Assembly: GCA_033026295.1 (NCBI GenBank)
Contig: CM065188.1
Coordinates: 15,034,642-15,098,641, forward strand
Direction of reading: 5' to 3'
Source: Channa striata
Taxonomy: Eukaryota; Chordata; Actinopteri; Anabantiformes; Channidae
DNA: 64,000 bases
A program made the translations under genes and the position numbers. The notes beneath the pieces were generated by a model, which saw only the letters and a list, made by a program, of their open reading frames with translations, had not been told where the DNA came from and did not search any database. Position 1 is the stretch's first letter, and each line of letters opens with the position of its first letter. Below, one piece after another: positions 24,001 to 35,400 of this stretch.

Positions 24001-27000
24001 TCGGGATTTTCTCTCCGTTCTTGAACCAGACGTAGGAAAGACGAGCAGCTGATCTGCAGCTGCTGTGACACTCGAGCTCTGCCTCAGTATGAGACTCCTG
24101 GACTGTTAATCTGATCACCTGCACCCGGAGACCTGGACACATCAGGGACAACTAGTGATGACACGGAATATGAATTTAAAATAATAATTCAGGAAGCTGA
24201 CAAGCTTGTAGATACAACTAACTTTAAGGGATTCAAGTGGAAATGGACGTTAAGGCAAACGTTATGAGAATCATCAAATTAATCATTTTCCTGGTTACGT
24301 TTGAAACTTAACATTTGATGAGATGTTAACATTTCCACGACACTTTCTACATAGTTATTATACTTTGTAAAAAATGCAACGTCGTGAAAACTGTTGGATT
24401 GCAAAAACACCTTTATCTGGTTGAGCTTTGAATAAACTTCCTGATCAACTCAAAACTATGATTTTACTCATGAATGAAGACTTCAGATACAGTTTCAAAC
24501 CCTGATATGCCTACTTTGTTATTGTGGTGAAACATGGGATTTAATTTTTGTATCTGTGCTCATCAGTTTGTGCTGATCAGTACCTGTGACAGTCAGAGTT
24601 GTACCAGGTAAACTGCTCGTCCATTCAAAGTCCCGTGTTCTGAATGTGAAGTGATACTGGGCTGAATCTGTCTCTCTCAGGTCAGTGATTGTCAGAGTGG
24701 AGCGTCCTGTCTCTGTGTGAGAGACCTGGACACGACCTGAATACTGGGAGTCTTTACTAAGATCCTCAGGCTTTGAGGGATTCTGCCACTGATGACGACG
24801 GTCAGACCGGAACCAGAACTTAGAGGTTATATTTCCATAACTGTTGTAGGTAGATGAAATAACGACTGATGAACCTTTAGTGGCACAGATGCTTCTGTCA
24901 GTGTAAATCACTGTGTTGCAGTTTTGACCACGAACACCTGAAAGATAAAAAAGCAGAATTATTTTTTGTTATTAGAAGAACATTTATTACAATGAAATTT
25001 GTCCTTTGCATTTAGCACTTGGTGTTTTGCTCAGAGACACACCTGGTGGGTAAACGGGAAATATTATTTCTTTTTTAATTGCTAGTCTGGGATTTGATCC
25101 CGAACTGTTTGTAAACCATGCAGCTGCTCTACCCATTGAGCTACCAATTATTTGTGACAATAAACTGTCAGATCACCAGCATAAACTTAACTGTCCAGAC
25201 TTTGTAACCTCATTTCTAACAATTTTTAAAATTTTTGTGACAAAATGTCTCAAAGGGCGTAACATTAAAAGTCAATTAATTGACAGTCGTTGACTCAGGT
25301 GAGTGTGAGTGTGTGTTGAAGCTGCTTCCTGGTTGTCGATGTGACAGTGAACCATCCCAGTTTAGATATTTGTGTTTTCTAAAGATGCTTGATGCTGCTG
25401 ATGAGACTTTGTTGCAAACAGCTGCTATGAGTTGATGGGATAGTTGAATAACTGAGTGTGAAAATGAAGGCTTCTGTTATTTCAGTGGTTTAGTCAGCAA
25501 AGTCAAAAAGCAACATATTCAAAATTCTGATTGACACCAGAGAATCAGATACAGAACAGATAATGTTCAGTTAGTGGAAGAAACTGTGGAGGAAACTCAC
25601 ACACTGAAGGAGAAGGGAAACCCTCATGTCCTTTGACAGCACACGAATAGCTGTCTGTTGAATAGTTGCCAGGAAAATGTGATATTTCTTGCTGATTTTC
25701 TTGAATTTTTTCTCCATTCTTATACCAGATGTAGGAACAATGAAGTGGTAGACGACAGCTGCTGTGACACTTCAGTTCAGACAAGGTAGAATTTGACTTC
25801 ACTAACACCTGCAGATCCGGATCTTTACAGAGACACAAGGACACACAAAGATAAATTACATAAATACTAATAAATAATATCAGCACTGACAGATGGTATT
25901 TTAAAACTTTTAAAAGCTTAAAATGCACAATTTCATTCACACCAATTATTCTACATTTGAACAGCTGCATTCACTGTTCTGTATTTCTCAGTCTGTGCTG
26001 ATCAGTACCTGTGACAGTCAGAGTTGTACCAGGTAAACTGCTCGTCCATTCAAAGTCCCGTGTTCTGAATGTGAAGTGATACTGGGCTGAATCTGTCTCT
26101 CTCAGGTCAGTGATTGTCAGAGTGGAGCGTCCTGTCTCTGTGTGAGAGACCTGGACACGACCTGAATACTGGGAGTCTTTACTAAGATCCTCAGGCTGTG
26201 AGGGATTCTGCCACTGATGACAACGGTCAGACCGGAACCAGAAAGCGGTTAAATTTCGATAATTATCGTAAATACATGAAATATCCACTGATGAACCTTT
26301 GAAGGCACAGATTTTTCTCTCTCTGTAAATCACTCTGTTGCAGTTTCGTGTTTCTCCACCTGAAAGATAAAACATGTGAAAACCGTCTTGTTACAGCTAC
26401 AGTGATTCTCAGCAGTTGTGCTGTTGTCGACTTACTGACAGATATGATGCTCCTGTACAGCTCAATGCAAACACATGGTGTTAATGTCGAAAAAGACACA
26501 GTCACGAGTCAGTGCAGCAGGTTCAATGTGGAAAACTGTGGATTAACTCACACACTGAGAAAGAGGGGAAGTCCTCACGTCCTTTAACAGCACAGGTATA
26601 ACTGTCTGTTGGACTGAGTTTGTCTGGATATAAAGACGTTTGTCCCTGAGTTTTCTGTCCATTCTTGTACCAGATGTAGGAAGGATGATCAGGTCGACCA
26701 CAACTGATGTGACATGCTAACTGTGTCCCAGAAGGAAACCGGTAGATCTGTAGAGCTGGAATTGTAAAGACAAAATTAAATAGAAACATCATTATTTTCC
26801 TATCAATATGTAAAAAGTCCAAATCCATATAATTCAGTAGCCAAATATTATTTTGAGCTTTGGAAACAAGGTACATTTTATTCTAAATATGTTTGCACTT
26901 AGAATTTCTCCCTTCGTATTAAAGGGGAAAAAAGTTGAAATAAACTGTTACCTTTGACAGTCAAAGTGACTCCAGGTTCACCAGTGTATCTCCCTCCTTG

Positions 27001-27898
27001 ATGGTTTGTGATGAATATGAAATAATAAACATCTGTGTCGCTCTTTCTCACGTCTGTTATTCTCAGACTGCAGTTGTTCTCATCGTGGAAAAACTGCAGA
27101 CGACCTGCAAACACTGTCGATATTCTCAGATCCACATATTGATAGTCATCGACTTTAGTAAACCAGAATGTGTCTTCAACTGTAGCAACAGCGTCTCCTG
27201 TCCTGGATGGGTATGTGTATGTACAGTGTATGTCCACTGTTGATCCTTCGAGGACACAGATCTCAGTCTGAGAGTAAGTCACTCCCCAGTTATTCTGACC
27301 ATGTGTCACTGTAACACAGAGAACAACAAAATGTTTTACTGTTGTCTGCTGCTTAAAGTAACAGCCAAATACCTGAAACAGAAACAGAGGAACATCATTG
27401 TCTAATTTTAGAAAAGCTGCAAGAAATGGAAAAAAACATGACACGTCGTAAAATGTGTCCTCAAAGCTCATGTAAATACTCTGAACATAAAAGACAACCA
27501 AATACAATCAGTGGGTTTAATATAGTTGGACAGTGCTGCCTCTGGACTTCAGGGTCCTCAGATGTGGACAGCTGGGACGTCAGCACTGATGCTGCTGTCC
27601 CAAAGGGACATTTGTCCCTCATGGACTCCACATCAGAGCACTAAAGAAAAAGGTGATGACAGTGAGTGACTGTTACCACCTACGGTTTGTTTGGACACAG
27701 AGACGAGTTTCAGGTAAAACCACGTGATCCCAGAAGGTCAAAGATACAGACTTGGGCATCTTGGTGTTCGGTTCGTCCTTTTTCCGAACCAAACTACGGC
27801 TACTCAGGTTTCTACTGTAGAAGTTTGAGAAGACATGAATTACCTGTCGTAGACAGAAGGAAAACTATAAATCCAGTTGTCGCTGTTGTCAAACTCAT
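21092..27898 (-). CDS. CD22-like inhibitory receptor gene C, complete and open (893 aa)
   Basis: Exons: leader 27844-27898, V1 26952-27308, C2a 26552-26755, V2 26009-26359, C2b 25601-25822, V3 24584-24937, C2c 23908-24132, Ig 23547-23804, Ig 23200-23454, stalk 23091-23126, TM 22895-22967, tail 22740-22800, 21263-21426 and 21092-21158. Their sum, 2682 nt, is an exact ORF. Residues: signal 1-18, three V-C2 pairs 19-589, two conventional Ig domains 590-760, helix 774-796, tail 797-893. Tail motifs VTYSNI (Y839) and VVYSDV (Y861) are ITIMs; ALYSTI (Y886) is ITIM-like. The family dampens B-cell receptor signalling by recruiting SHP phosphatases at the plasma membrane. Odd points: the F-strand Arg of V1 is Ile, V3 lacks its B-strand Cys, and the shared promoter element is missing. 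The leader start is chosen by the GAGGAGCAGCTATGAGT context common to the array. Confidence 0.85.
21263..21426 (-). CDS. Gene C ITIM exon
   Basis: Begins SCQDVEPYASVYF and contains ADVTYSNIRPDGDHRH and CVVYSDVSFNRAASR. Both tyrosine motifs fit the ITIM consensus with Val at -2 and Ile or Val at +3, and YSN also fits a GRB2 YxN site. Compared with D the region between the two ITIMs has a few extra codons (KRNKEED). Confidence 0.85.
22375..22568 (+). mobile_element. L2-type 3' untranslated tail
   Basis: GGTTCTGCTGGAGGTTTCTT, then GTAAAGTGCCTTGAGATGAC and GCTATATAAATAAAGTTGAA in order are the hallmark 3' end of teleost L2-like elements and of SINEs that share it. It lies in the intron between the first tail exon and the ITIM exon of gene C. 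Confidence 0.75.
22895..22967 (-). CDS. Gene C transmembrane exon
   Basis: Encodes FPWYSIVIGVGVVVLLITVF followed by LLVR: one uncharged hydrophobic helix. A 36-nt stalk exon (23091-23126, ESSLKAEKGIE) precedes it; D has lost the donor of that exon. Phase is 1 in, 2 out. Confidence 0.85.
24584..24937 (-). CDS. Gene C V3 exon, B-strand Cys replaced by Ser
   Basis: The B-strand reads VVISSTYNS instead of the usual DISCTY: codon 24852-24854 is TCT where the paralogues have TGT. The BC loop contains the sequon NIT. The upstream Cys residues (QNCN and SICA) remain, so an unpaired or rearranged disulphide is expected. Otherwise open, with normal borders. Confidence 0.85.
25000..25147 (-). repeat. 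tRNA-derived SINE in gene C C2b-V3 intron
   Basis: Same element and same intron position as the gene B copy, with near-identical flanks, so it was inherited by duplication rather than inserted anew. Its B-box region reads GGGATCAAATCCC. Confidence 0.7.
26952..27308 (-). CDS. Gene C V1 exon, F-strand Arg replaced by Ile
   Basis: Encodes VTHGQNNWGVTYSQTEICV, DIHCTYTYPS, NNCSLRITDV and YYFIFITNHQGG. In A, B, D and E the last motif is YYFRFITN. The codon at 27016-27018 is ATA where the others have AGA. In Siglecs an Arg at this place makes the salt bridge to sialic acid, so this copy should not bind sialic acid in the usual way. The B-strand to E-strand Cys pattern is kept. Confidence 0.85.
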
Positions 27899-28029
27899 AG
27901 CTGCTCCTCTCAACTCTCTCTGTGGCGTCAGTAAAACACAGAAGGTGGTTAATGTTCACTAGTAGAAGTTTAATAGAAGTTTAGAGGAAATACAGCATCA
28001 CGGACACTTACAGTATAAGTCACTCCACA

Positions 28030-28500
28030 TGCACATGGGTTATTAGCATAGCATGCTGAGGACGCTACATGTCATACAAATACAGATGACACAAACCCAA
28101 AACATGTTGTAACCAATCAAAGGAACGTTTGTAATTTACACAATAGTCTTATAACATAAAATCCGCTTACGTTATGACATCCGCATGGATAACCACGCTA
28201 ATGAAGTATCCCCTTCTTATTCAGTTAATGGAGTAAATTATCTTGCGGCCCCTCCTTGCTGCAGTCGGATCCCTTACGCCGCCTATACGTTTGTTTTCTG
28301 TCTCTCCGAAACCATGTTCACGTGGTCACCGCCCTTTCCCATTAGCAACTATTAACTCATGTTAGCAACCAATCCCCCTCTCAATTATTATTATTACTAC
28401 CCCCCTTGTAAATTCTGTGTTGCGTTTAAGCGTTGCTAGAACTGCAGTAGACATTTCAGTTTGCTACGTTCTAACTTGTTTTTCTAGTAACTCCAATTCA
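28030..28500. repeat. LTR-like direct repeat, copy 1
   Basis: About 470 bp sharing ordered blocks with the next copy: CCCAAAACATGTT, ACACAATAGTCTTATAACAT, GGATAACCACGCTA, CTTCTTATTCAGTTAATGGA and TGCTGCAGTCGGATC. It lies just upstream of gene C, beyond the point (about 27962) where similarity to the gene B flank ends. It is probably the LTR, or part of it, of the adjoining BEL/Pao remnant. Confidence 0.6.
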
Positions 28501-28985
28501 CCACATGGTTAATTAGCGTACCATGCTAAATACGCGATAAAATACTCTTTCCATTTTACAGTACGTCATATAAATACTGAAAAGAAAAACCCAAAACATG
28601 TTCTGAAATACTTATTTAACCAAATGAACACACCAGCAATTAACACAATAGTCTTATAACATAAAATCTGCTTACGTACCCGTGACATCCCCATGGATAA
28701 CCACGCTAGTGAAGTATCCTCTTCTTATTCAGTTAATGGAGTAAAATAAAAACTTTCCAACACTTACAGAATAAATTCAGCCCACAGCTCTTATCTTGCA
28801 GTCTTGCTTGCTGCAGTCGGATCGCCTATGCTGCCTCTATGTTTATTTTCCGTCTCGCCGCAAACTGTATTTACATAGTCACCTCCCTTTCCTATTAGCT
28901 ATAGCAACTATTAACAGATTTTAGTAACCATTCCTCCCCTTCTCAGTTATTGTAATTATTATATTTCCAAATTTTGTGTTTCAGT
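28501..28985. repeat. LTR-like direct repeat, copy 2
   Basis: Second tandem copy of the preceding unit, with a roughly 50-bp insertion after GTTAATGGAGTAAA. The region around 28430-28505 also resembles DNA 300 bp upstream of gene B. The divergence between copies shows an old duplication. Confidence 0.6.
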
Positions 28986-29039
28986 TATCCACATCTAGGT
29001 TAACACCACATCCTTCCAAGTTCAACCTCACACCTCCGA

Positions 29040-30400
29040 CTTGAGCTCTTGGGTATTTAACCCAACGAGATCGCAGGGTTTTGTTGTTCTCCTACAGGAA
29101 TCAAAACAACCAGTCGTCTGAAATCTTTCTGAAGAATTGTGTCAAGAATCTTGTTAATGTTCTTGACAGTTTTGATGTCATCCCTTGTGGAATCCTGATG
29201 CTGTCCCCATAAAGCATTTTTAATCAGCAAGCCTGACAATATTAGCGTCTGTTCCTTGTTTTTTTTGTCCAGATTTGGTCCTGCCAGCTGGCGCCACTTG
29301 ATCCGGAATTTGCTCACCTCTGCTTGCATGACTCTGATCTCTCGTAAGGGTCCCCTGCAGATCAGCTTGTCCCAGTAGAAGTGAATTGGGACTAATGTAG
29401 TCCACACAGTCCTCTCAACTTTGTGTCCTAGCATCTTTGGTCTCTCGTTGGCAAGATTGTAAAGGAATGTCTGAAATTTATTCCACGTGAAAACATTAAT
29501 GCTGTCACCACACCTTCTTTGGGTGACCTCGTAGTGCTGTAAACCTCTGGTAAACCAGCAGAAATTATAATATAGTATTTACAGCCATGTAAATACTATA
29601 CACCCATTTTAAGGCATCAGCTAGCTGGAACAAAGCCAGCTCAGATTCAGAGAACTCTGTACAGAGTTTTGGTTTAGTGTCAACTCTTCTCACTACCCAC
29701 AAGTTCTTTACTTTGGAATTATTTTCCAGAATAAACTCCAAGTCTTTTTTTACATGAGCTCATGTCACTGCTGTTGAAAATGCCTTCCTTTGGAGCTGGT
29801 TGACATTTTCTCCGGAATAAGCTACCACCTCACTTGTAGACTTTTTTGGCCGCTCCTCAACTGGGCACCTCAGGAACTCTGGTCATTTTTGCCATGCAGA
29901 GTTCTTGCCGAGGTCTTTGGACACTGTGCCTCTTTTAACAGTATCAGCAATTTTGAGATCGCCTGGGATCCACCAAAGGTTTTTTCAAATGGTCCAGTAA
30001 TTTGGATCTCCAAATCTGTTGCCAAAAAAAGGTCTGGTAGCCGTGGCTATCTCACTAAATTGCTCCCAGCACCGTCCACCAATTGAAAACACTCAATCTC
30101 CATGCGGCTATGCTTCTCAAACAGCGGTAGAACTTTTGTATCTGAATGTTCATGTTCATTGCAACAAGAGAAATACTTTCACTCGTTTCCAAAAGATCCA
30201 TAACTTGAAAAGAGGCAGGGAACACGAACAACCAAGTTTTAAGTTCCAAAGATGTGGCACACGTTTGTACGTTAGTCTGGAGGATTACGTTGATGCAGTA
30301 AGCAGTCGTCTCATAAACGACAGTGTCTCAAGCTGCTTTTCGTGGGACCTTGGCGCACTGCAGAAGGCAAGAATGTCTGTAGAGGGCAAGTAAATGTTTA
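29040..30400 (-). mobile_element. Degenerate BEL/Pao-type LTR retrotransposon, integrase and C-terminal pol
   Basis: Minus-strand frames give RFTALRGHPKKVW (integrase core), DCVDYISPNSLLLGQAD, LREIRVMQAEVSKFRIKWRQ and DFRRLVVLIPVGEQQNP, in the order found at the end of BEL/Pao pol. Stops and frameshifts separate them. The LTR-like repeats lie at the expected 3' side (28030-28985). The most upstream part (29950-30400) is too decayed to assign. Confidence 0.65.
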
Positions 30401-30654
30401 GCTGTGGTGGAAACAGTGTTCACTTCGTCCGGTGTAAATGTGGAAACTGTCACTGATGCTTCTCAACAGGATCACGATTCTGTTTCCTCTAACCACCAAA
30501 GAGGTAAGAAGTGAACAGAATGAACAGAAATGATGTAAAGTGTCTCCTCTTCTGGTTATTGTTCCTGTAGTGGCTTTTTTTGTACATTGATTCTAAACCT
30601 ATTTACTTTAAACAGATTAATCATGTGAACGTTTTTTTTTTGTTGCGTCCCAAA

Positions 30655-31148
30655 CCCGTAGACAGCCAGGGTTCTGATATAAAGACGTTTTGTCCCTGAG
30701 TTTTCTGTCCATTCTCGTACCAGATGCAGCAAGTGATCAGACCAAACTGCTGTGACATGAACTGTGTCATAGAAGGAAATAGCTGAATTTGTAAAGCAGA
30801 AATTAATACAATTCGAGCCACATCAGTAGATACATTTTCTGAATTCACAGTAGTTGTTAAATTTAATTTTTGCACCTTAAAAGCAAGATATGCAAGCAAG
30901 ATAAAAGAATCAACTCTAATAAATTTACTGTAAGACCATTTGTTAACTAAACCAAAAAGAATACTGAATACCAAAGAGATCTGCTTATTATCAAAATTTC
31001 CCTTTGTCCTAAAATGAGAAGAGACAAACTATTAAATAAAAGATTTTACCTTTGTCAAAGTGTCACTTTGTCACACTCAAAGTGACTCCAGGTCCACCAG
31101 TGTATCTCCCTCCTTGATGGTTTGTGATGAATCTGAATTAATACACAT
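30655..31148 (-). pseudogene. Decayed CD22-like gene fragment (V1 end plus C2a)
   Basis: 31076-31148 matches the last third of a V1 exon (FRFITNHQGGRYTG) but with TAA just before FRF, and the match stops abruptly at 31148. About 30650-30800 matches a C2a exon (LFPSMTQFM, IWYENGQKTQGQ) with frameshifts and no family donor. It lies between genes C and D on the same strand. The remains of a further array member. Confidence 0.8.
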
Positions 31149-31149
31149 C

Positions 31150-32492
31150 TGAGTTACGTACAATTGTTACGTACAATTTCCCCAACTTCTTTGGAACAAG
31201 GTTTGTATAATTATACTTTTTATGCAGAATAGTACAAATTTTATCTTGGTGTTTTCACAGTACTTTGATTCACGATGTGAAAAACTAATAATAAGAATGT
31301 CGTAACATTCATATTTTTTCAAGGTTTATGTGTCCTGTTTCTTTAAACTGAAATATTTCAAACAATCTGCTAAACTAAACTAGAAAATGTCAAAACCTGT
31401 ATGAAAGCAGCACTGTTTTTTCCAAGTCTCCTTTTTTAAATGAAGAAAACTCACTGTTTTTAATGATGGACACGATGACTTTAAAATTTTTTAAGTAATT
31501 GTACAAAAATTACTTAACAGCCTTAGAAGCATAATGTAATTGTTATTAGTTTTATTGAATCTAGACTTTTTACTTTGGAAACTGGATTGTAAAAAGGAAA
31601 ATTTAAAAGTACAATTACTATCAGTATTGTCCAAGCAAATGCCCATGACATGGTTTGGACCATGTTGGGCAAAATTAAGTATTATTGAATGTGTGGCACA
31701 GGAGAACAAGCTAATCCAGGCTGCTGGCTGACAACTAACCAAACATGAATAAAGAAGGTTCAGCGTTGGTTTAAGCTTCTCTATGGTGATTGTGAAAAGT
31801 CCTTAAACAGCTGAATATGATTTTATTTACTTATTAACTAGATGTTTTCACTGGGGTTAAAAGAGTTGTAGCGGGGATAAAACACACTGCAAACATTTTT
31901 TTCTGACTTACGGCTTTTCTTTATTTTAGTTGACACAGACAGTTGTTCTGCTTCGATTGATAAAGACTGTGATACTCACAGGCTCACAGGTTAAACTACT
32001 CCTTAGGCTTTGCTGGATTATTATTTAGTCCAAGTGAGAGAACATTTTAACTTTATAGGTATATTTTCCATGAGAAGGCCAGTATTCAGTACTTTGAGAA
32101 AAACTATAAAAATATTTGGGATGTTACTCATCGAGTCGAGGATGAGAGAAAAATCCTAAATACACTATGTACTTCCTCTTCGCTCATATAAATACATGTC
32201 ACAGATTAAGGACAACAAAACCATACCAAACAGGAAGTGATGTGAAAAATACAAAACATACAGAAAAAATAGATTTATAACAGGTATAGAGAGGACACCA
32301 AGATCGACACTTAATGAACTGTCGTGATAATAAGGAATATTGTACACTGCTGAAAACCGTTGAAAACAAAGGGCAGCAGTAAAAAAATTACATCTTTATC
32401 ACCTGATGTTCTTCAGTACCTCAAAACACATATGGACCTCTGCAAAATCTAATTGAAAAATCATTTGAAAAAAACGAAGCCTTCTGTTGTGT
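31150..32492. other. Gene D 3' flank, nothing recognised
   Basis: AT-rich DNA with no exon, RNA gene or transposon domain that I can support. A short duplicated TACGTACAATT sits at the breakpoint of the decayed fragment near 31155-31185. Confidence 0.45.
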
Positions 32493-35400
32493 TCAGCGGC
32501 TTTTCTTGACTGTACTGTACAATACAGCTGGATCCTCCTCAGTTTCTGGACCTGTGGTTCTGAGAAGGAGAAATGATCAGGACATCAGGACACATCCTGT
32601 GGAAGTGGGAATGCAAATAATACAAGTACATGGATGATGAATGTCACCATCCAGCGAGCTGTGAGAAGATATGCTCACCTCGAGGCGGCTCTGTTAAAAC
32701 TGACATCAGAGTACACGACAGAATCGTGTCTGTGATCTCCATCTGGTCTGATGTTGGAGTAGGTAACATCTGCCTGGTTCTTCACGAAGTAGACTCTAGT
32801 ATATTGGTCATCATCCTGCTCCTCTGACCGACTGGGACAAGACTGCAAAATAATTTTCCTATCAAATCTCACATGTGTAACAATGTTAAATTTGCTAGGA
32901 CCTTCAATAGTTAATTATTCAGCCGGAGTAAGATACACAAGGTAACTCAGAGGTCCTTCTCCACAGACACATCAGCTATAATCACATTAGTACAGTAAAA
33001 ACTGATGAAAGATGACTAATAGTTTTTAACATCTATGTTTCACCTGTTCAATGTTGTCAGGCCTCTCACCAGTGTCACATGATTGTTTGGAGGTCCTCCG
33101 CTTTCTGCGTATGGGAATTGACAATAAAATATGATTTAGCTGATACGCCAACTGCAGACATCACTGACATTTATTTTTAGTAAAACAGAGCCTCTCACCT
33201 TACAAGCAGAAAGACTGTGATAAGAAGCACAACGACGCTTACACCAATGACGATTGAATGCCAAGGAAAAACTGAAAAAAAAATGCTTTTAGTGCAAGTT
33301 AACATCAGAAAATAAAACAGCACTCTTCTATCATTCAAACAAATCTGTGGGTTATGTGATTAGGAATCACTGAACTCTCCACTGCAACACAACATAATCA
33401 GTGTTAAAATCTCATCACACCAAACTTAAACTAAAAAAACTGTTCAAACGGCTTCATCTGATTTTGTGGATTGTTCCATCCATGTAAGGTTGGTTTAACA
33501 TCTGATCATGTGCAGCGGGAACTGAAACATTTACCTGCAACATTAATCACATATGACTTAGACCTCTGACGTCCTATCGTGTTCTGGGCTTCACAGTAAT
33601 AATTCCCACTGTGTTCAGGTCTGAAGTCAGTGATGGTGAAGATCTGTCCTGAAGCTTTTGGTGAGTCTTCATTCTCCTTGTACCAGGTATAATTAGCTGC
33701 TGGGTTAAAATCACTGCTACAGGTCAGAGTCACTGAACGACCCTCCACTATCTCAGCAGAGGGACTCACTGACACTGAGGGAACCTTTGGAGAATCTGGA
33801 GGAGGAAAATCAAACAGTGAGTAGTGGAGCTTCACTCCATATTGGACAGACCATAATGGTTTGACTCTCTAGTTGGTTCCATATGAATCAAACTCACACA
33901 CTGAGGGGGAGCTGTAATCCTCATGTCCTGTTAAAGCACAAGAGACGACGTCTCCGGGATAAAACTGGTCTTTGTAAGAATTTGCCTCCTTCAGGATTTT
34001 CTCTCCGTTCTTGAACCAGACGTAGGAAAGACGAGCAGCTGATCTGCAGCTGCTGTGACACTCGAGCTCTGCGTCAGTATGAGACTCCTGGACTGTTAGT
34101 CTGATCACCTGCACCCGGAGACCTGGACATATCAGGGACAAACTCACAATCACAACTATAAATGATAGTGAAAATAGGTTCACAGAAACACTATGGGAAT
34201 ACATTAAACTGTTTTCCTTGATTTATATCCTTTAAGTTTAACTTCTAATCAGATTTCAACACTTTCGAACTATGTTTTTTTTTATAAAACATTTTTATAA
34301 ACTTTGGAGGAAACTCACACGCGCAGATAGAGAAGGAAAACCTCATATACTGAGGTCCAATATTGTGGGGAGTGAGAAAAAAAGTTTGTGGTTAGTCCAA
34401 CCAAAACTTGCAAAAAGGTTTTACTGACTGACTGTATGTTGTGCTTATGACCATGACACTAAGGAAATATTCTAGTAGTTGCAAACGCTAGTGTAAAACA
34501 GATGGGCATCATTTTATATTAATATCCTGAAGTCACCTTGGATTTTCTACTTTCTAAGTATTTACATAAATTAGATCATTCATGAAATGCCACCAGGGTG
34601 ACGCAGACCACAGGTGGATAAAAGAACGATGCTGGTTAAACAATTAAATTGAATCCCCTAATGAGCTATAAAGTTAAAAAGATCAGCTAAAGATAAAGAT
34701 CTTTTTAATAAATCAAAAATCTACAAATATATTTCTACATTTTCAAAATCATGAATATAAGAGATTGTTTACAGCTGATGAACCTGTAGGAGACTAAAGT
34801 ATAAAGAAGTGGTGCTGAGGTTTGTGCTGATCAGTACCTGTGACAGTCAGAGTTGTACCAGGTAAACTGCTCGTCCATTCAAAGTCCCGTGTTCTGAATG
34901 TGAAGTGATACTGGGCTGAATCTGTCTCTCTCAGGTCAGTGATTGTCAGAGTGGAGCGTCCTGTCTCTGTGTGAGAGACCTGGACACGACCTGAATACTG
35001 GGAGTCTTTCCTAAGATCCTCAGGCTGTGAGGGATTCTGCCACTGATGACGACGGTCAGACCGGAACCAGAACTTAGAGGTTATACGTCCAACACTGGTG
35101 TAAGTACATGAAATGTTCACTGATGAACCTTTAGTGGCACAGATGCTTCTGTCAGTGTAAATCACTGTGTTGCAGGTTTGACCACGAACACCTGAAAGAT
35201 AAAAAAGCGGAATTATTTTTTGTTATTAGAAGAACATTTATTACAATGAAATTTGTCCTTTGCATTTAGCACTTGGTGTTTTGCTCAGAGACACACCTGG
35301 TGGGTAAACGGGAAATATTATTTCTTTTTTAATTGCTAGTCTGGGATTTGATCCCGCACTGTTTGTAAACCATGCAGCTGCTCTACCCATTGAGCTACCA

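Noticed and set aside
28030..28985. CRISPR or satellite array
   Set aside because: There are only two long diverged copies next to a BEL/Pao remnant; an LTR-like duplicate fits better, and a CRISPR array is not expected in a vertebrate.
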